From: Streptomyces collinus
GTDB lineage: Bacteria > Actinomycetota > Actinomycetes > Streptomycetales > Streptomycetaceae
Reading direction: 5' to 3'
Assembly: GCF_031348265.1 (NCBI RefSeq)
Contig: NZ_CP133771.1
Location: forward strand, 7,068,001-7,132,000
DNA: 64,000 nucleotides
The notes under the pieces were generated by a model. That model did no database searches. It saw only the letters and a list, made by a program, of their open reading frames with translations, and was not told where the DNA came from. Positions 17,339 to 25,702 of the stretch are shown here, one piece after another. The translations under genes and the position numbers were made by a program. Within the stretch, counting starts at the first letter, position 1; each line of letters starts with the position of its first letter.

Positions 17339-18070
17339 ATGACAGCCCCCTCCGCACCCGACGCGGCCCACCGCTTCGAGGACCTGACCGCCCTGTACAT
17401 CAACTGCACCCTCAAACCCTCCCCGCAGCGCAGCCACACCCAGGGCCTGATCGACAAGAGCCGGTCGATCATGGACGACGCCGGCGTGACCACGGAGCTG
17501 ATCCGTGCCGTCGACCACGACATCGCGCCCGGTGTCTACCCGGACATGACCGAGCACGGCTTCGCCACGGACGTCTGGCCTGCGCTGTACGAGCGGGTCA
17601 TGGCAGCAGACATCCTGGTCCTGGCCGGGCCCATCTGGCTGGGCGACAACAGCTCCGTCACCAAGCAGGTCATCGAGCGCCTCTACGCCTGCTCCTCACT
17701 GCTCAACTCCCAGGGGCAGTACGCCTACTACGGCCGGGTCGGCGGCTGTCTCATCACCGGCAACGAGGACGGCATCAAGCACTGCGCGATGAACGTCCTC
17801 TACAGCCTCCAGCACCTCGGCTACACGATCCCGCCCCAGGCGGACGCCGGCTGGATCGGCGCGGCCGGGCCCGGACCGTCGTACCTGGACCCGGACTCGG
17901 GCGGCCCGGAGAACGACTTCACCAACCGCAACACCAGTTTCATGACCTGGAACCTGATGCACCTCGCGGCCCTGCTGAAGCGCACCGGAGGGGTCCCCGC
18001 CCACGGCAACCAGCGCTCGCAGTGGGACGCCGGCTGCCGCCCGGGCGCGGACAACCCCGAGCACCGCTGA
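17339..18070 (+). CDS. Flavodoxin-family NAD(P)H-dependent FMN oxidoreductase
   Basis: 243 residues from the ATG at 17339; an in-frame GTG at 17294 has no support. The flavodoxin-like fold is seen in ALYINCTLKPSPQRSHTQGL (phosphate-binding loop), AADILVLAGPIWLGDNSSVTKQVIERL (isoalloxazine loop) and GGCLITGNEDGIKHCAMNVLYSLQHLGY. It resembles WrbA-like and multimeric FMN reductases. The physiological acceptor is unknown. A GACCCT hexamer six bases before the ATG could be a weak leaderless -10 box. It diverges from the epimerase and shares operator copy 3. Confidence 0.8.
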   Translation: MTAPSAPDAAHRFEDLTALYINCTLKPSPQRSHTQGLIDKSRSIMDDAGVTTELIRAVDHDIAPGVYPDMTEHGFATDVWPALYERVMAADILVLAGPIWLGDNSSVTKQVIERLYACSSLLNSQGQYAYYGRVGGCLITGNEDGIKHCAMNVLYSLQHLGYTIPPQADAGWIGAAGPGPSYLDPDSGGPENDFTNRNTSFMTWNLMHLAALLKRTGGVPAHGNQRSQWDAGCRPGADNPEHR

Positions 18071-18099
18071 CCGGCGGGGCGGCGCGGGGGTGCCAGTCC

Positions 18100-18128
18100 T
18101 TACGCGATTTCTTACGCGCTGGTGACGC
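18100..18128 (+). promoter_or_regulatory. Candidate OmpR-type operator (copy 4, three half-sites)
   Basis: TTACG at 18100 and 18112 and TGACG at 18123 form a triple direct repeat with 12- and 11-bp steps upstream of the DUF1996 gene. The second and third half-sites match the pattern of copies 1-3 (TTACGCGCTGGTGACGC). Confidence 0.45.
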
Positions 18129-18204
18129 GAGGTCGGAACCAGTGGTCGGCCCTCGTCCCAACGGCCACGGTGTTCCCACCTGACACAGGAACGGAAGGGT
18201 CACC

Positions 18205-19644
18205 ATGAACCAGGGACACAGGCGCAACCGGAAGCGGCGCAACGCGATCGTCCTGATCGCCGGGCTGGCCGCGGGCGGTGTCGGACTCGCGCTGGTCAAT
18301 ATGCAGGCCAACGCGACCGACGCCCCCAGTGCCACGACCCGCGCTGCCTCACCCCTTTCCTGCCCCTCGGTCGCCGACCGGCTGCCGGACGTGCCCCGAC
18401 AAGCACGCGCGGAGGTCGACCGCAACCTGCGCCTGCTGCAGACCCAGATCACCGAGGCGGGCAACCGGCTGGCCGCCACGCGCGGGCAGGGCGGGCCGGA
18501 CTTCGTGCAGAACGCCATCCTGGGCCCGCTCAAGGACAAGCGGACCGCCACCGTCGACCGCATCGCCATCGCGATCAGTCGCACGGGCGCGCCCCGGCCG
18601 CAGGGGCTGAGCAGCCTGGCCGCCTGCACGCTGGCAGGCGCCGGCCAGGGGCAGAAGGGCCAGGGACAGCAAGGCCGGCAGGGGCAGACGGGCCAGGGGC
18701 AAAAGGGCCAGGGGCAGAAGGAGCAGGGCGCGAGCCCATCCCCGGCCGCCGGCAACGGCCCGGTGCCCGAGGACTTCGTGGACATCACCAAGGTCGCCCC
18801 CAACGTGCCCGCCCGGCCCCGCAACAGCCGCAACGCGTCCAAGGGCGCCTTCACGACCCGCTGCGGTGTCAACGCCGAAGGCCGGCACAACTCCGACAAC
18901 GTGATCGTCGCCCCCGGAGTGGGCAACGGCGCTCACCACACCCATGACTACGTCGGCGCCATAGGCGTCGACGCCTTCACGACCGACGACACCCTGGCCG
19001 CGGCGGACACCACGTGCAGCAACGGTGACCGCTCGACCTACTACTGGCCGGTGCTGCGCGACCGCAACGGAGCCGAGGAGGCGGACGCCGGCAAGCCCGG
19101 CGGCGGAGCCGAGGGCAACATCGGCAAGATCCTCACCCCCACCTCCGCGAGCCTCACCTTCGTCGGCAGCCCCCGCGGCAAGGTGGTCGCCATGCCGCGC
19201 TTCCTGCGCATCATCACCGGTGACGCCAAGGCGAACGCGAACGGCGGCGCCAACGCCAACGCGGCCTGGTCCTGCACCGGCTTCGAGAACCGCGTCCAGC
19301 TCAAGGACAAGTACCCGATCTGCCCCGCCGGCAGCGAGGTGGTCCGCACCGAGCGGTTCCAGAGCTGCTGGGACGGACGGAACACCGACAGCGCCAACCA
19401 CCGCAGCCATGTCGCCTTCGCCGACGCCCGCGGCAACTGCCCGTCCGGCTTCAAGGCGGTCCCGCAGCTCGTGCAGCGCCTCACCTACAGCGGCCTGGCC
19501 GGCAGCACCGCCTTCGCCGTGGACAGCTTCCCCGAGTCGCTGCACAAGCCCATCACCGACCATGGCGACTTCATCAACGCCATGCCCGAGCGGCTGATGA
19601 AGAAGGCGGTCACCTGCATCAACTCCGGCCGCCGCTGCGGCTGA
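18205..19644 (+). CDS. Secreted DUF1996 domain protein
   Basis: 479 residues. The N-terminus has an Arg/Lys-rich start followed by the hydrophobic segment AIVLIAGLAAGGVGLALV, an export signal or anchor. Residues 150-177 are a Gln/Gly/Lys low-complexity linker (repeats of GQGQKG). From about residue 210 to the end runs the DUF1996 domain with CGVNAEGRHNSDNVIVAPG, GAHHTHDYVGA and DRSTYYWPVL, a family found in secreted actinobacterial and fungal proteins and sometimes attached to carbohydrate-binding modules. Its biochemical role is unknown. GGAAGGG before the ATG is a normal ribosome site. Upstream lies operator copy 4. Confidence 0.82.
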   Translation: MNQGHRRNRKRRNAIVLIAGLAAGGVGLALVNMQANATDAPSATTRAASPLSCPSVADRLPDVPRQARAEVDRNLRLLQTQITEAGNRLAATRGQGGPDFVQNAILGPLKDKRTATVDRIAIAISRTGAPRPQGLSSLAACTLAGAGQGQKGQGQQGRQGQTGQGQKGQGQKEQGASPSPAAGNGPVPEDFVDITKVAPNVPARPRNSRNASKGAFTTRCGVNAEGRHNSDNVIVAPGVGNGAHHTHDYVGAIGVDAFTTDDTLAAADTTCSNGDRSTYYWPVLRDRNGAEEADAGKPGGGAEGNIGKILTPTSASLTFVGSPRGKVVAMPRFLRIITGDAKANANGGANANAAWSCTGFENRVQLKDKYPICPAGSEVVRTERFQSCWDGRNTDSANHRSHVAFADARGNCPSGFKAVPQLVQRLTYSGLAGSTAFAVDSFPESLHKPITDHGDFINAMPERLMKKAVTCINSGRRCG

Positions 19645-19663
19645 GCCCGATGCGCCCGCAGTG

Positions 19664-20548
19664 TCACAGCTGCTTCTCGAACCAGTGGTGGGCGTAGGGC
19701 TCGTCGTTGAAGGCGGGTACCTCGATGTACCCGCTGGCGCGGTAGAGACGCATGGCCGCCGTCAGCGCCTGGTTGGTGTCGAGCCGCACCCGGTCGCTTC
19801 CGTGCCCGGCGGCACGTGCCTCCAGTTCGGACAGCAGGCGTCGGGCCAGGCCGAGTCCCCTGGTCCCGGGGGAGACCCACAACCGCTTGATCTCCGCGGG
19901 GGCCCCGGCCGGCAGCTTGAGCCCGGCGCAGGCCACCGGTTCGCCGTGCAAACGGGCGACGAGGAACAGCCCGCGCGGCGCGCGCAGCTCGCCCGCGTCG
20001 GGCAGCAGGCTGTGGCCGGGGTCGAAACCGCCGTCGAAGAGCTCGCTCAGCTCGGCGGCGTAGGACCGCAGGCAGTGCACGGCGTCCGGGTGATCGGGGT
20101 CGAGATCCTCCAGGGAGACCATCGAGGCGGTCAGCAGGCGCTCGACCTCGGCCATGGCGGAGGTCAGCCGCTCCCGCTGCCGGGCGTCGAGCGGGCCGAG
20201 GAGGGAGGCGGCGAGTGCGTCGCTGCGGTCGTCGAGCAGCGCACGCTCCTGCCGCCCGGCCTCGGTCAGCCGAACGGTGCGGAACCGCCGGTCGCCGGGG
20301 TGGGGTTCGACGGTGACGAGGCCGTCCCGTTCGAGCGCCCGCAGCAGCCGGCTCACATAGCCGGAGTCGAGACCGAGCCGCTCCCGGACACCGCGGACGT
20401 CGTGCGTGCCGCCGTCACCGATCTGCCAGAGCAGCCGCGCCTGGCCGTAGGGACGCGCACCACCCAGATAGTGATCGTGCAGCACCCCCACCCGCTCGGC
20501 GACCGTCCGGTTGAAGCGCCGTACCTGCTCCACCTGCTCCTTCGCCAT
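19664..20548 (-). CDS. MarR-type regulator fused to GNAT N-acetyltransferase
   Basis: 294 residues. Residues 1-150 form a MarR winged helix (ARLLWQIGDGGTHDVRGVRERLGLDSGYVSRLLRALERDGLV, then RTVRLTEAGR). Residues 165-294 form a GNAT domain with IKRLWVSPGTRGLGLARRLL as the acetyl-CoA loop and RLDTNQALTAAMRLYRASGY. The fused architecture is common in actinobacteria, but its acetylation target is unknown. A TAAGGT -10 box six bases before the ATG overlaps a palindrome, which suggests the protein represses its own leaderless transcript. Confidence 0.88.
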   Translation of the reverse strand: MAKEQVEQVRRFNRTVAERVGVLHDHYLGGARPYGQARLLWQIGDGGTHDVRGVRERLGLDSGYVSRLLRALERDGLVTVEPHPGDRRFRTVRLTEAGRQERALLDDRSDALAASLLGPLDARQRERLTSAMAEVERLLTASMVSLEDLDPDHPDAVHCLRSYAAELSELFDGGFDPGHSLLPDAGELRAPRGLFLVARLHGEPVACAGLKLPAGAPAEIKRLWVSPGTRGLGLARRLLSELEARAAGHGSDRVRLDTNQALTAAMRLYRASGYIEVPAFNDEPYAHHWFEKQL

Positions 20549-20551
20549 TCT

Positions 20552-20565
20552 CTGACCTTAGTCAG
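20552..20565. promoter_or_regulatory. Palindrome overlapping the -10 box of the MarR-GNAT gene
   Basis: CTGAC-CTTA-GTCAG on the plus strand. It contains the minus-strand TAAGGT box (20555-20560) that lies six bases before the ATG at 20548. Binding here would block RNA polymerase directly, the usual mode of MarR autorepression. Confidence 0.55.
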
Positions 20566-20594
20566 GTAATGGCGTCGGGGGCAAAAGGCGGGTC

Positions 20595-21164
20595 TCAGGC
20601 CTCGGCAGGCGCGAACTCGGTCTCCTTCGCCGTGACGATCCGGGCGCCCATGTTGCGCTCCATCATCTCCAGGGCCGCGGACGCCAGGTGGGGATGGATG
20701 GAGGCGACGGCGTCCCTCGGCACCGTCACCTCCAGGTGGCGGATGTGCGCGTCCAGGGCGGAGTAGAGGACGCACTGCTCGGTGACCTGGCCGGTCATCA
20801 CCACGTGTCCGACGCCCAGGCTCCACAGGAGGTAGGACAAGGGTGTCTCGAAGAACACCGAGTGGCGGGCCTTCATGACGAAGAGCGAGCGGTCGTCGGG
20901 CCGGATCGGCTCGATCAGGTGGGCGTGCCGCTGGGACAGGGCCGCGTCCAGCAGCTCTCCGTGGTGCGAGCGCCACAACCCGAAGTTGTCGTTCACGTAG
21001 ATCACGGGGACGTCCGCCTCCCGGGCCCGGCCGAGCAGTTCGGTCAGGACCGGCACGATCTGCTCCACGGACGGCACGAGGAGCTCGGCGTCCTCGTGGT
21101 CGTACGTGTTGATCATGTCGATCACGATCAGAGCCGACCGCCTCGGGTCTGCGCCTCGTTCCAT
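20595..21164 (-). CDS. Isochorismatase-family cysteine hydrolase
   Basis: 189 residues with the catalytic triad of the family: Asp16 in ALIVIDMINTYDHED, Lys98 in FVMKARHSVFFET and Cys131 in VVMTGQVTEQCVLYSALDAH. The usual cis-peptide region precedes the cysteine. The family covers nicotinamidases, N-carbamoyl amidases and isochorismatases; the specificity is not readable here. A GAAGG ribosome site precedes the ATG. It stands 46 bases from the start of the MarR-GNAT gene on the same strand but has its own upstream region. Confidence 0.88.
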   Translation of the reverse strand: MERGADPRRSALIVIDMINTYDHEDAELLVPSVEQIVPVLTELLGRAREADVPVIYVNDNFGLWRSHHGELLDAALSQRHAHLIEPIRPDDRSLFVMKARHSVFFETPLSYLLWSLGVGHVVMTGQVTEQCVLYSALDAHIRHLEVTVPRDAVASIHPHLASAALEMMERNMGARIVTAKETEFAPAEA

Positions 21165-21359
21165 GCCTTCCGCCCTTCCGCCCGGGGCTGTCGTTCAAAG
21201 GGTGCGGGGGCGATCTGGCCGCGGAGGACGTCGGAGCATCGGATCTCCCGTGTGGTGCGAGTGGTGCGGGTTCCGGGGACGCACAGCTGAGTACCCGGCG
21301 GCGCGGCGGGCGTAACAACCTGCGCGGATGTCGTCAGTCGGCGATGACGGCGTCGCGGC

Positions 21360-22403
21360 TCAGCCCGGCCCGGGCCCGGCTCCCGCGCGCGGAGCCGGGC
21401 GCTCCCCCGAACCCCGGATGATGAGGCGGGTGGGGACGGTGATGGTGCGTGCGCGGGAGCGGTCACCGTCGAGACGTGCCAGTGCGGTCGCGGCGGCTGC
21501 CCTTCCGATGTCCTCGGCGTCCTGGGCGACGACCGTCAGGGCCGGTTCGAGGGCCTCGGCCAGTTCCACGTCGTCGAAGGTGACGACGGCGACGTCCTTC
21601 CTCTTGCTGCGAGCCAGTTCCGTGACTATGCCCAGGGCGACGATGTTGTTGCCGGCGAACAGGGCGGTGGGGGGATCGTCCAGGCCGAGCAGCTGGGAGG
21701 TGACGGCGGAAGCCCCGTGCCGGTCGTGGGCGTTGGCGACCAGGGAGCGGTCGTAGGAGATACCGGCTTCCTGGAGGGCCTCGCGGTACCCGGCGAGACG
21801 TTCACGGCGGGTGTAGAGCTTGGTGGGCAGGTCGCCGACGAAGCCGATGCGCCGGTGGCCATGGGCGATGAGGTGGGCGACGCCGTCGTGCGCGCCCGTG
21901 CGGTTGGAGCTGACCACGCTGTCCGTGGACAGGCCGGCTCCCGGGCGGTCGAGGAAGACCACGGGCAGGCCCCGGGTGCGGTGCGCCTTGAGGTGGGAGT
22001 GATCGGCGCCGACGGACGGCACGACCATCAGGACGCTGACGCGCCGGGCGAGGAACTTGTCGGTCAGGTCCCGCTCGCGGTCGGGGTCGTCCGCGGAGGA
22101 GCCCATGAGGAGGGTGAGTCCCCGTTCGCGGACGGTGTCCTCGATGCTCCGGGCCACGGCACCGAAGAAGGGGTTGCCCAGGTCGGGAATGACCAGCCCG
22201 ATGGTGGTGTCGGGTCCGCCGACACGGATGTTGCGTGCCATGAGGTTCGGCTGGAAGCCGAGCTTGGCCACGGCGGCGAGGACCTGTTGCCTCGTCTCGG
22301 CGGAGGCGGGCCCGTCCTCGTTGAGGACGCGGGAGACCGTCTTGGCGCTGACACCGACTTCGCGTGCGACGTCGGCCAGGGTCGGGCGGCGGTTCGCTGC
22401 CAT
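21360..22403 (-). CDS. LacI-family regulator of the fructan/fructose locus
   Basis: 347 residues. The N-terminal HTH and hinge are RPTLADVAREVGVSAKTVSRVLNEDGPASAETRQQV, and the rest is a periplasmic-binding-protein-like effector domain (IGLVIPDLGNPFFGAVARSIED, VVFLDRPGAGLSTD, AVVTFDDVELAEALEPALTVVAQD). It is the last gene of an operon with the sugar ABC importer, 71 bases behind the ATPase gene. The paired 14-bp operators upstream of the importer/kinase and the levanase gene (25516, 26749) are typical LacI-type palindromes, so it probably releases them when a fructose derivative binds. Confidence 0.9.
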   Translation of the reverse strand: MAANRRPTLADVAREVGVSAKTVSRVLNEDGPASAETRQQVLAAVAKLGFQPNLMARNIRVGGPDTTIGLVIPDLGNPFFGAVARSIEDTVRERGLTLLMGSSADDPDRERDLTDKFLARRVSVLMVVPSVGADHSHLKAHRTRGLPVVFLDRPGAGLSTDSVVSSNRTGAHDGVAHLIAHGHRRIGFVGDLPTKLYTRRERLAGYREALQEAGISYDRSLVANAHDRHGASAVTSQLLGLDDPPTALFAGNNIVALGIVTELARSKRKDVAVVTFDDVELAEALEPALTVVAQDAEDIGRAAAATALARLDGDRSRARTITVPTRLIIRGSGERPAPRAGAGPGPG

Positions 22404-22474
22404 GGGGGAGAACTGTCTCCTGTGCTCGTCGGTTCCGGCCGCGGCCTCGGCCGGGAACCAGTGAGTTCGCGTGG

Positions 22475-23311
22475 TCAGGTGGCCTGGACTCCGGCGGCCT
22501 TCGCGGCCGCGGAATCCGCCACGACAGTATCCCCGGCCTCGTCGACGCCGAGTGCACCGGTCATGATGGCGACGACCTCCGCCATGGAGTAGTCGGAAGG
22601 CTTGATCAGAGCGGCGCGACGGCCCAGCCGATGGACGTGGATCCGGTCGGCGATCTCGAAGACATGGGGCATGTTGTGGCTGATCAGGACGACCGGCATG
22701 CCCTTGTCCCGGACGCGGCGGATGAGGTCCAGGACCTGACCGGACTCCTTGACACCGAGCGCGGCGGTGGGTTCGTCCATGACGACGACGCTGCGGGCCC
22801 ACGCGACGGAACGGGCCACGGCCACCGCCTGGCGCTGTCCGCCGGAGAGGGTTTCGACCGCCTGTGTCAGCGAACGCAGTCCGATCTTCAGGTCCGCCAT
22901 GTGCTCGGCCGCCTCCTGGCGCATCCGCTTCTTGTCCAGCATGCGGAAGACGCTGCCGAGGACTCCGGGGCGACGCAGCTCACGGCCCAGGAACATGTTC
23001 GACGCGATGTCCATCGAGGAGGCCACGGCCAGGTCCTGATACACCGTCTCGATGCCGTGGGCGCGGGCGCTCTGCGGGCCGGAGAAGGTGATGGGTTGGC
23101 CGTTCAGCCGTATCTCACCCGCGTCGGGGGTCACCGCGCCGGTGAGGGCTTTGATGAGGCTGGTCTTGCCGGCGCCGTTGTCGCCGATGACGGCGAGCAC
23201 CTCGCCGGGCAGCAGGTCGAAGTCGGCGCCGTCGATGGCGGTGACATGGCCGTAGCGCTTGACCAGTCCGCGGGCCTGAAGGATCGGCGTGGGGGAGGAG
23301 ATGGCGCTCAT
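22475..23311 (-). CDS. Sugar ABC transporter ATPase (single cassette, FrcA-like)
   Basis: 278 residues with one complete nucleotide-binding domain: Walker A GDNGAGKTSLIKAL, Q-loop VYQDLAV, signature LSGGQRQAVAVARS, Walker B VVVMDEPTAALG and H-loop LISHNM. Ribose-type importers often have a double cassette; a single cassette with an RbsC-like permease matches the fructose FrcBCA type. It energises uptake by the permease encoded upstream, whose stop overlaps this ATG (ATGA). The C-terminal 40 residues are Ala/Asp-rich and not part of the fold. Confidence 0.9.
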   Translation of the reverse strand: MSAISSPTPILQARGLVKRYGHVTAIDGADFDLLPGEVLAVIGDNGAGKTSLIKALTGAVTPDAGEIRLNGQPITFSGPQSARAHGIETVYQDLAVASSMDIASNMFLGRELRRPGVLGSVFRMLDKKRMRQEAAEHMADLKIGLRSLTQAVETLSGGQRQAVAVARSVAWARSVVVMDEPTAALGVKESGQVLDLIRRVRDKGMPVVLISHNMPHVFEIADRIHVHRLGRRAALIKPSDYSMAEVVAIMTGALGVDEAGDTVVADSAAAKAAGVQAT

Positions 23312-24321
23312 CGGGCCTTCTTCCGGGAGATCTGGTCGACGGTCACCGCGAGGATCACCAGCACACCGGTGATCAGGGTCTGGTAGATGGAGGCGACGCC
23401 CATCAGCTGGAGCCCGTTGCGGAAGACGCCGACGATGAGAACGCCGATGAAGGTGCCCAGGACCGAGCCGCGTCCGCCGAAGAGGCTGGTGCCGCCGAGG
23501 ACGACGGCGGTGATGCTGTCCAGGTTGTCGGTCTGTCCCGCCTGCGGGTCGCCCACGCCCGTACGGGAGATGAGGAGCAGGGCCGCGATGCCGTAGAGGA
23601 CGCCGGCCGCGGTGTACACGCCGATGGTCAGCCGGGAGGTGCGGATGCCGTTCAGGCGGGCCGCCTCCTGGCTGTTGCCCAGGGCGTAGACGTGCCGGCC
23701 CCATCCCGTACTGCTCAGTGCGTAGGCGAGGAGGAGGAACAGGCCGATCGTGACCAGGGAACCGTAGGTGATGTCCGTCCTGCCCAGGGGGAAGGTCTGC
23801 CCCAGGGCCGTCAGCGGGCCGGGCAGGTTGCTGACCGTCTGCTCCTCGGAGTAGATGTGGGTCAGCGCGAACGCCACGTTCAGCATGCCGAGGGTGACGA
23901 TGAACGGCGGCAGCGGGATCTTCTGCACCAGCAGCCCGTTGAGCAGGCCGAAGCCGCCGCAGACGACCAGGCCCAGGGCGATGGCGACGAGCGGGGGCAC
24001 GGAGCCCTCGGCCGCCATCTTGGCGATCACGATGCTGCCGAACGCCATCACGGCCCCGCACGACAGATCGATGCCCGCGGTGAGAATGATCAGTGTCTGA
24101 CCGATCGCCAGTGTTCCGACGACCATGACCTGCTGGACGATCAGTGAGAAGTTCCCGCCCGTGAGGAACTGGTCGGTCGAGACGGAGAAGAACACACAGG
24201 CCAGCAGCAGTGCGAACAGCGGACCGGTGGTCGGTTGCGTCAGCAGCCTGCGGACCGTGGTCGGCGCCTTGAGCTCGGCGTAGGGCGAGGATGTCGAGGG
24301 TGGCGTGGACGTGGCAGTCAT
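23308..24321 (-). CDS. Sugar ABC transporter permease (RbsC/FrcC-like)
   Basis: 337 residues with eight to ten hydrophobic segments and the branched-chain/ribose permease signature GQTLIILTAGIDLSCGAVMAFG, PPFIVTLGMLN, YALGNSQEAARLNGI and VVLGGTSLFGGRGSVLGT. It forms the membrane channel of a carbohydrate uptake CUT2 importer. It lies between the binding-protein gene (107 bases upstream) and the ATPase gene (4-base overlap) in one operon. Fructose is the predicted substrate, from the adjacent levanase and PfkB kinase. Confidence 0.9.
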   Translation of the reverse strand: MTATSTPPSTSSPYAELKAPTTVRRLLTQPTTGPLFALLLACVFFSVSTDQFLTGGNFSLIVQQVMVVGTLAIGQTLIILTAGIDLSCGAVMAFGSIVIAKMAAEGSVPPLVAIALGLVVCGGFGLLNGLLVQKIPLPPFIVTLGMLNVAFALTHIYSEEQTVSNLPGPLTALGQTFPLGRTDITYGSLVTIGLFLLLAYALSSTGWGRHVYALGNSQEAARLNGIRTSRLTIGVYTAAGVLYGIAALLLISRTGVGDPQAGQTDNLDSITAVVLGGTSLFGGRGSVLGTFIGVLIVGVFRNGLQLMGVASIYQTLITGVLVILAVTVDQISRKKAR

Positions 24322-24428
24322 GCGAGGTCCTTGACGGAGGATGAGGAGGCGGCCGGCTCCCGGCCGGGGAGGTGGGAGCCGGCCCGCCGGCTGAGGGGTG
24401 AGGCGGTGCGGGCGGTCCTCGGGGCGGC

Positions 24429-25457
24429 TCAGCCCCAGCAGTTGTCCAGGCCGTAGGCGGTGTCCTTGGACGTGACCCCTGCCTGCGCCTTGTCGGTGAT
24501 CAGGGTGACGCCGGTGTCGGTGTAACCGGACGCCTTCTTGCCGTCCTTGGCGAAGGTCACGACGGCCTTGACGCCCTCGGCGGCCATCTTCAGCGGGTAC
24601 TGCTGCGAGGTCGCGGCGATCTTGCCGTCCTTGACGGCCCGGGTTCCGGTGCAGCCGCCGTCCACGGAGACGATCAGGACGTCCTTCTCGCGGCCCTTGG
24701 CCTTCAGCGCGGTGTACGCGCCCAGGGCGGCCGGTTCGTTGATGGTGTAGACGACGTTGATGCCGGGTTCCTTCTGGAGGCAGTTCTCCATCGCCGTCTG
24801 GCCCTTGGACTGGTCGCCACCGGTGTCCTGCGCACAGGCGACGTCCTTGTCGGTGGCACCGAAGCCCTTGAGGAAGCCGTTGTGCCGCTGGACGCCGACG
24901 GAGACGCCCGGAGCCAGGTCGAGGGCCGCGATCTTCGCGGTCTTGCCCTTCATGGCGGCCTTGGCGTACTCGCCGATCAGCTCGCCGGCCTTGAGGTTGT
25001 CGGTGGCGAAGAGGGCGTCGACGGCGCTCTGCGGCTCGGTCGGGGTGTCGAGCGCGATGACCAGGACGCCCTTGGCCTTGGCCTTCTCGATCGCGGGAAC
25101 GATCGCCTTGGAGTCGCTCGGGGTGATCAGGATGCCCTTCACACCCGAGGCGACCATGTTCTCGATGGCGGTGACCTGACCGGCGTTGTCGCCGTCGAAC
25201 TTCCCGGCCGCGGTCATGAGCTGAACGCCCTCGTCCTTGGCGGCCTTCTCGGCACCCTCCTTCATCTTCACGAAGAACGGGTTGGTGTCGGTCTTGGTGA
25301 TCAGACCGACCTTGACGTCGCCCGAACCGGATCCGGCCGAACCCGAACCCGATCCCGAACCGGAGCCGGATCCGCAGGCCGTCAGGGCGAGGGCCGCTGC
25401 GCCGGTGCACGCGGCGGCTCTGAGAAGGGAAAGGGGCAGACGAGTGGTGCGAGACAT
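24429..25457 (-). CDS. Sugar-binding lipoprotein of the ABC importer
   Basis: 342 residues. AGGAG six bases before the ATG at 25457 fixes the start; an earlier in-frame ATG at 25496 lacks a site and would spoil the signal peptide. The signal peptide ends in the lipobox LTAC with lipidated Cys28, followed by a Gly-Ser repeat tether of about 16 residues. The mature domain starts VKVGLITKTDTNPFFVKMKEGA and has VLVIALDTPTEPQSAVDALFATDN, typical of ribose/fructose/galactose-binding proteins (type I fold). It captures the sugar released by the secreted levanase. Confidence 0.9.
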   Translation of the reverse strand: MSRTTRLPLSLLRAAACTGAAALALTACGSGSGSGSGSGSAGSGSGDVKVGLITKTDTNPFFVKMKEGAEKAAKDEGVQLMTAAGKFDGDNAGQVTAIENMVASGVKGILITPSDSKAIVPAIEKAKAKGVLVIALDTPTEPQSAVDALFATDNLKAGELIGEYAKAAMKGKTAKIAALDLAPGVSVGVQRHNGFLKGFGATDKDVACAQDTGGDQSKGQTAMENCLQKEPGINVVYTINEPAALGAYTALKAKGREKDVLIVSVDGGCTGTRAVKDGKIAATSQQYPLKMAAEGVKAVVTFAKDGKKASGYTDTGVTLITDKAQAGVTSKDTAYGLDNCWG

Positions 25458-25515
25458 GAACGACTCCTGCGGGATAACGAGCGGCGTGGCCGGCATCGGA
25501 GCATGCCGTCCCGAG

Positions 25516-25546
25516 GTGTCATCGTTGACTTATGTCATCGTTGACA
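25516..25546. promoter_or_regulatory. Paired LacI-type operators, ABC importer / sugar kinase control region
   Basis: Two copies of TGTCATCGTTGAC(A/T) start at 25517 and 25533, 16 bp apart. Each is an imperfect palindrome TGTCA-TCGT-TGACA. They lie 60-90 bases upstream of the binding-protein start and about 160 bases upstream of the kinase start, on opposite strands. The same pair with the same 16-bp step occurs upstream of the levanase gene. Confidence 0.75.
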
Positions 25547-25702
25547 CTGCATGGCGAGGATGATGGACTCCCACTCCCGGCAACGTCAATGCCTTGCCCG
25601 CGTCACAAATCGGCAACGTCCCCGGTCGCCGTCCCCCGCAGCTGATCGGCGATCTGGTCGCGGCGCATCCGTTCGCCGCACGGTCGCAGAGGAGAGCAGC
25701 CC

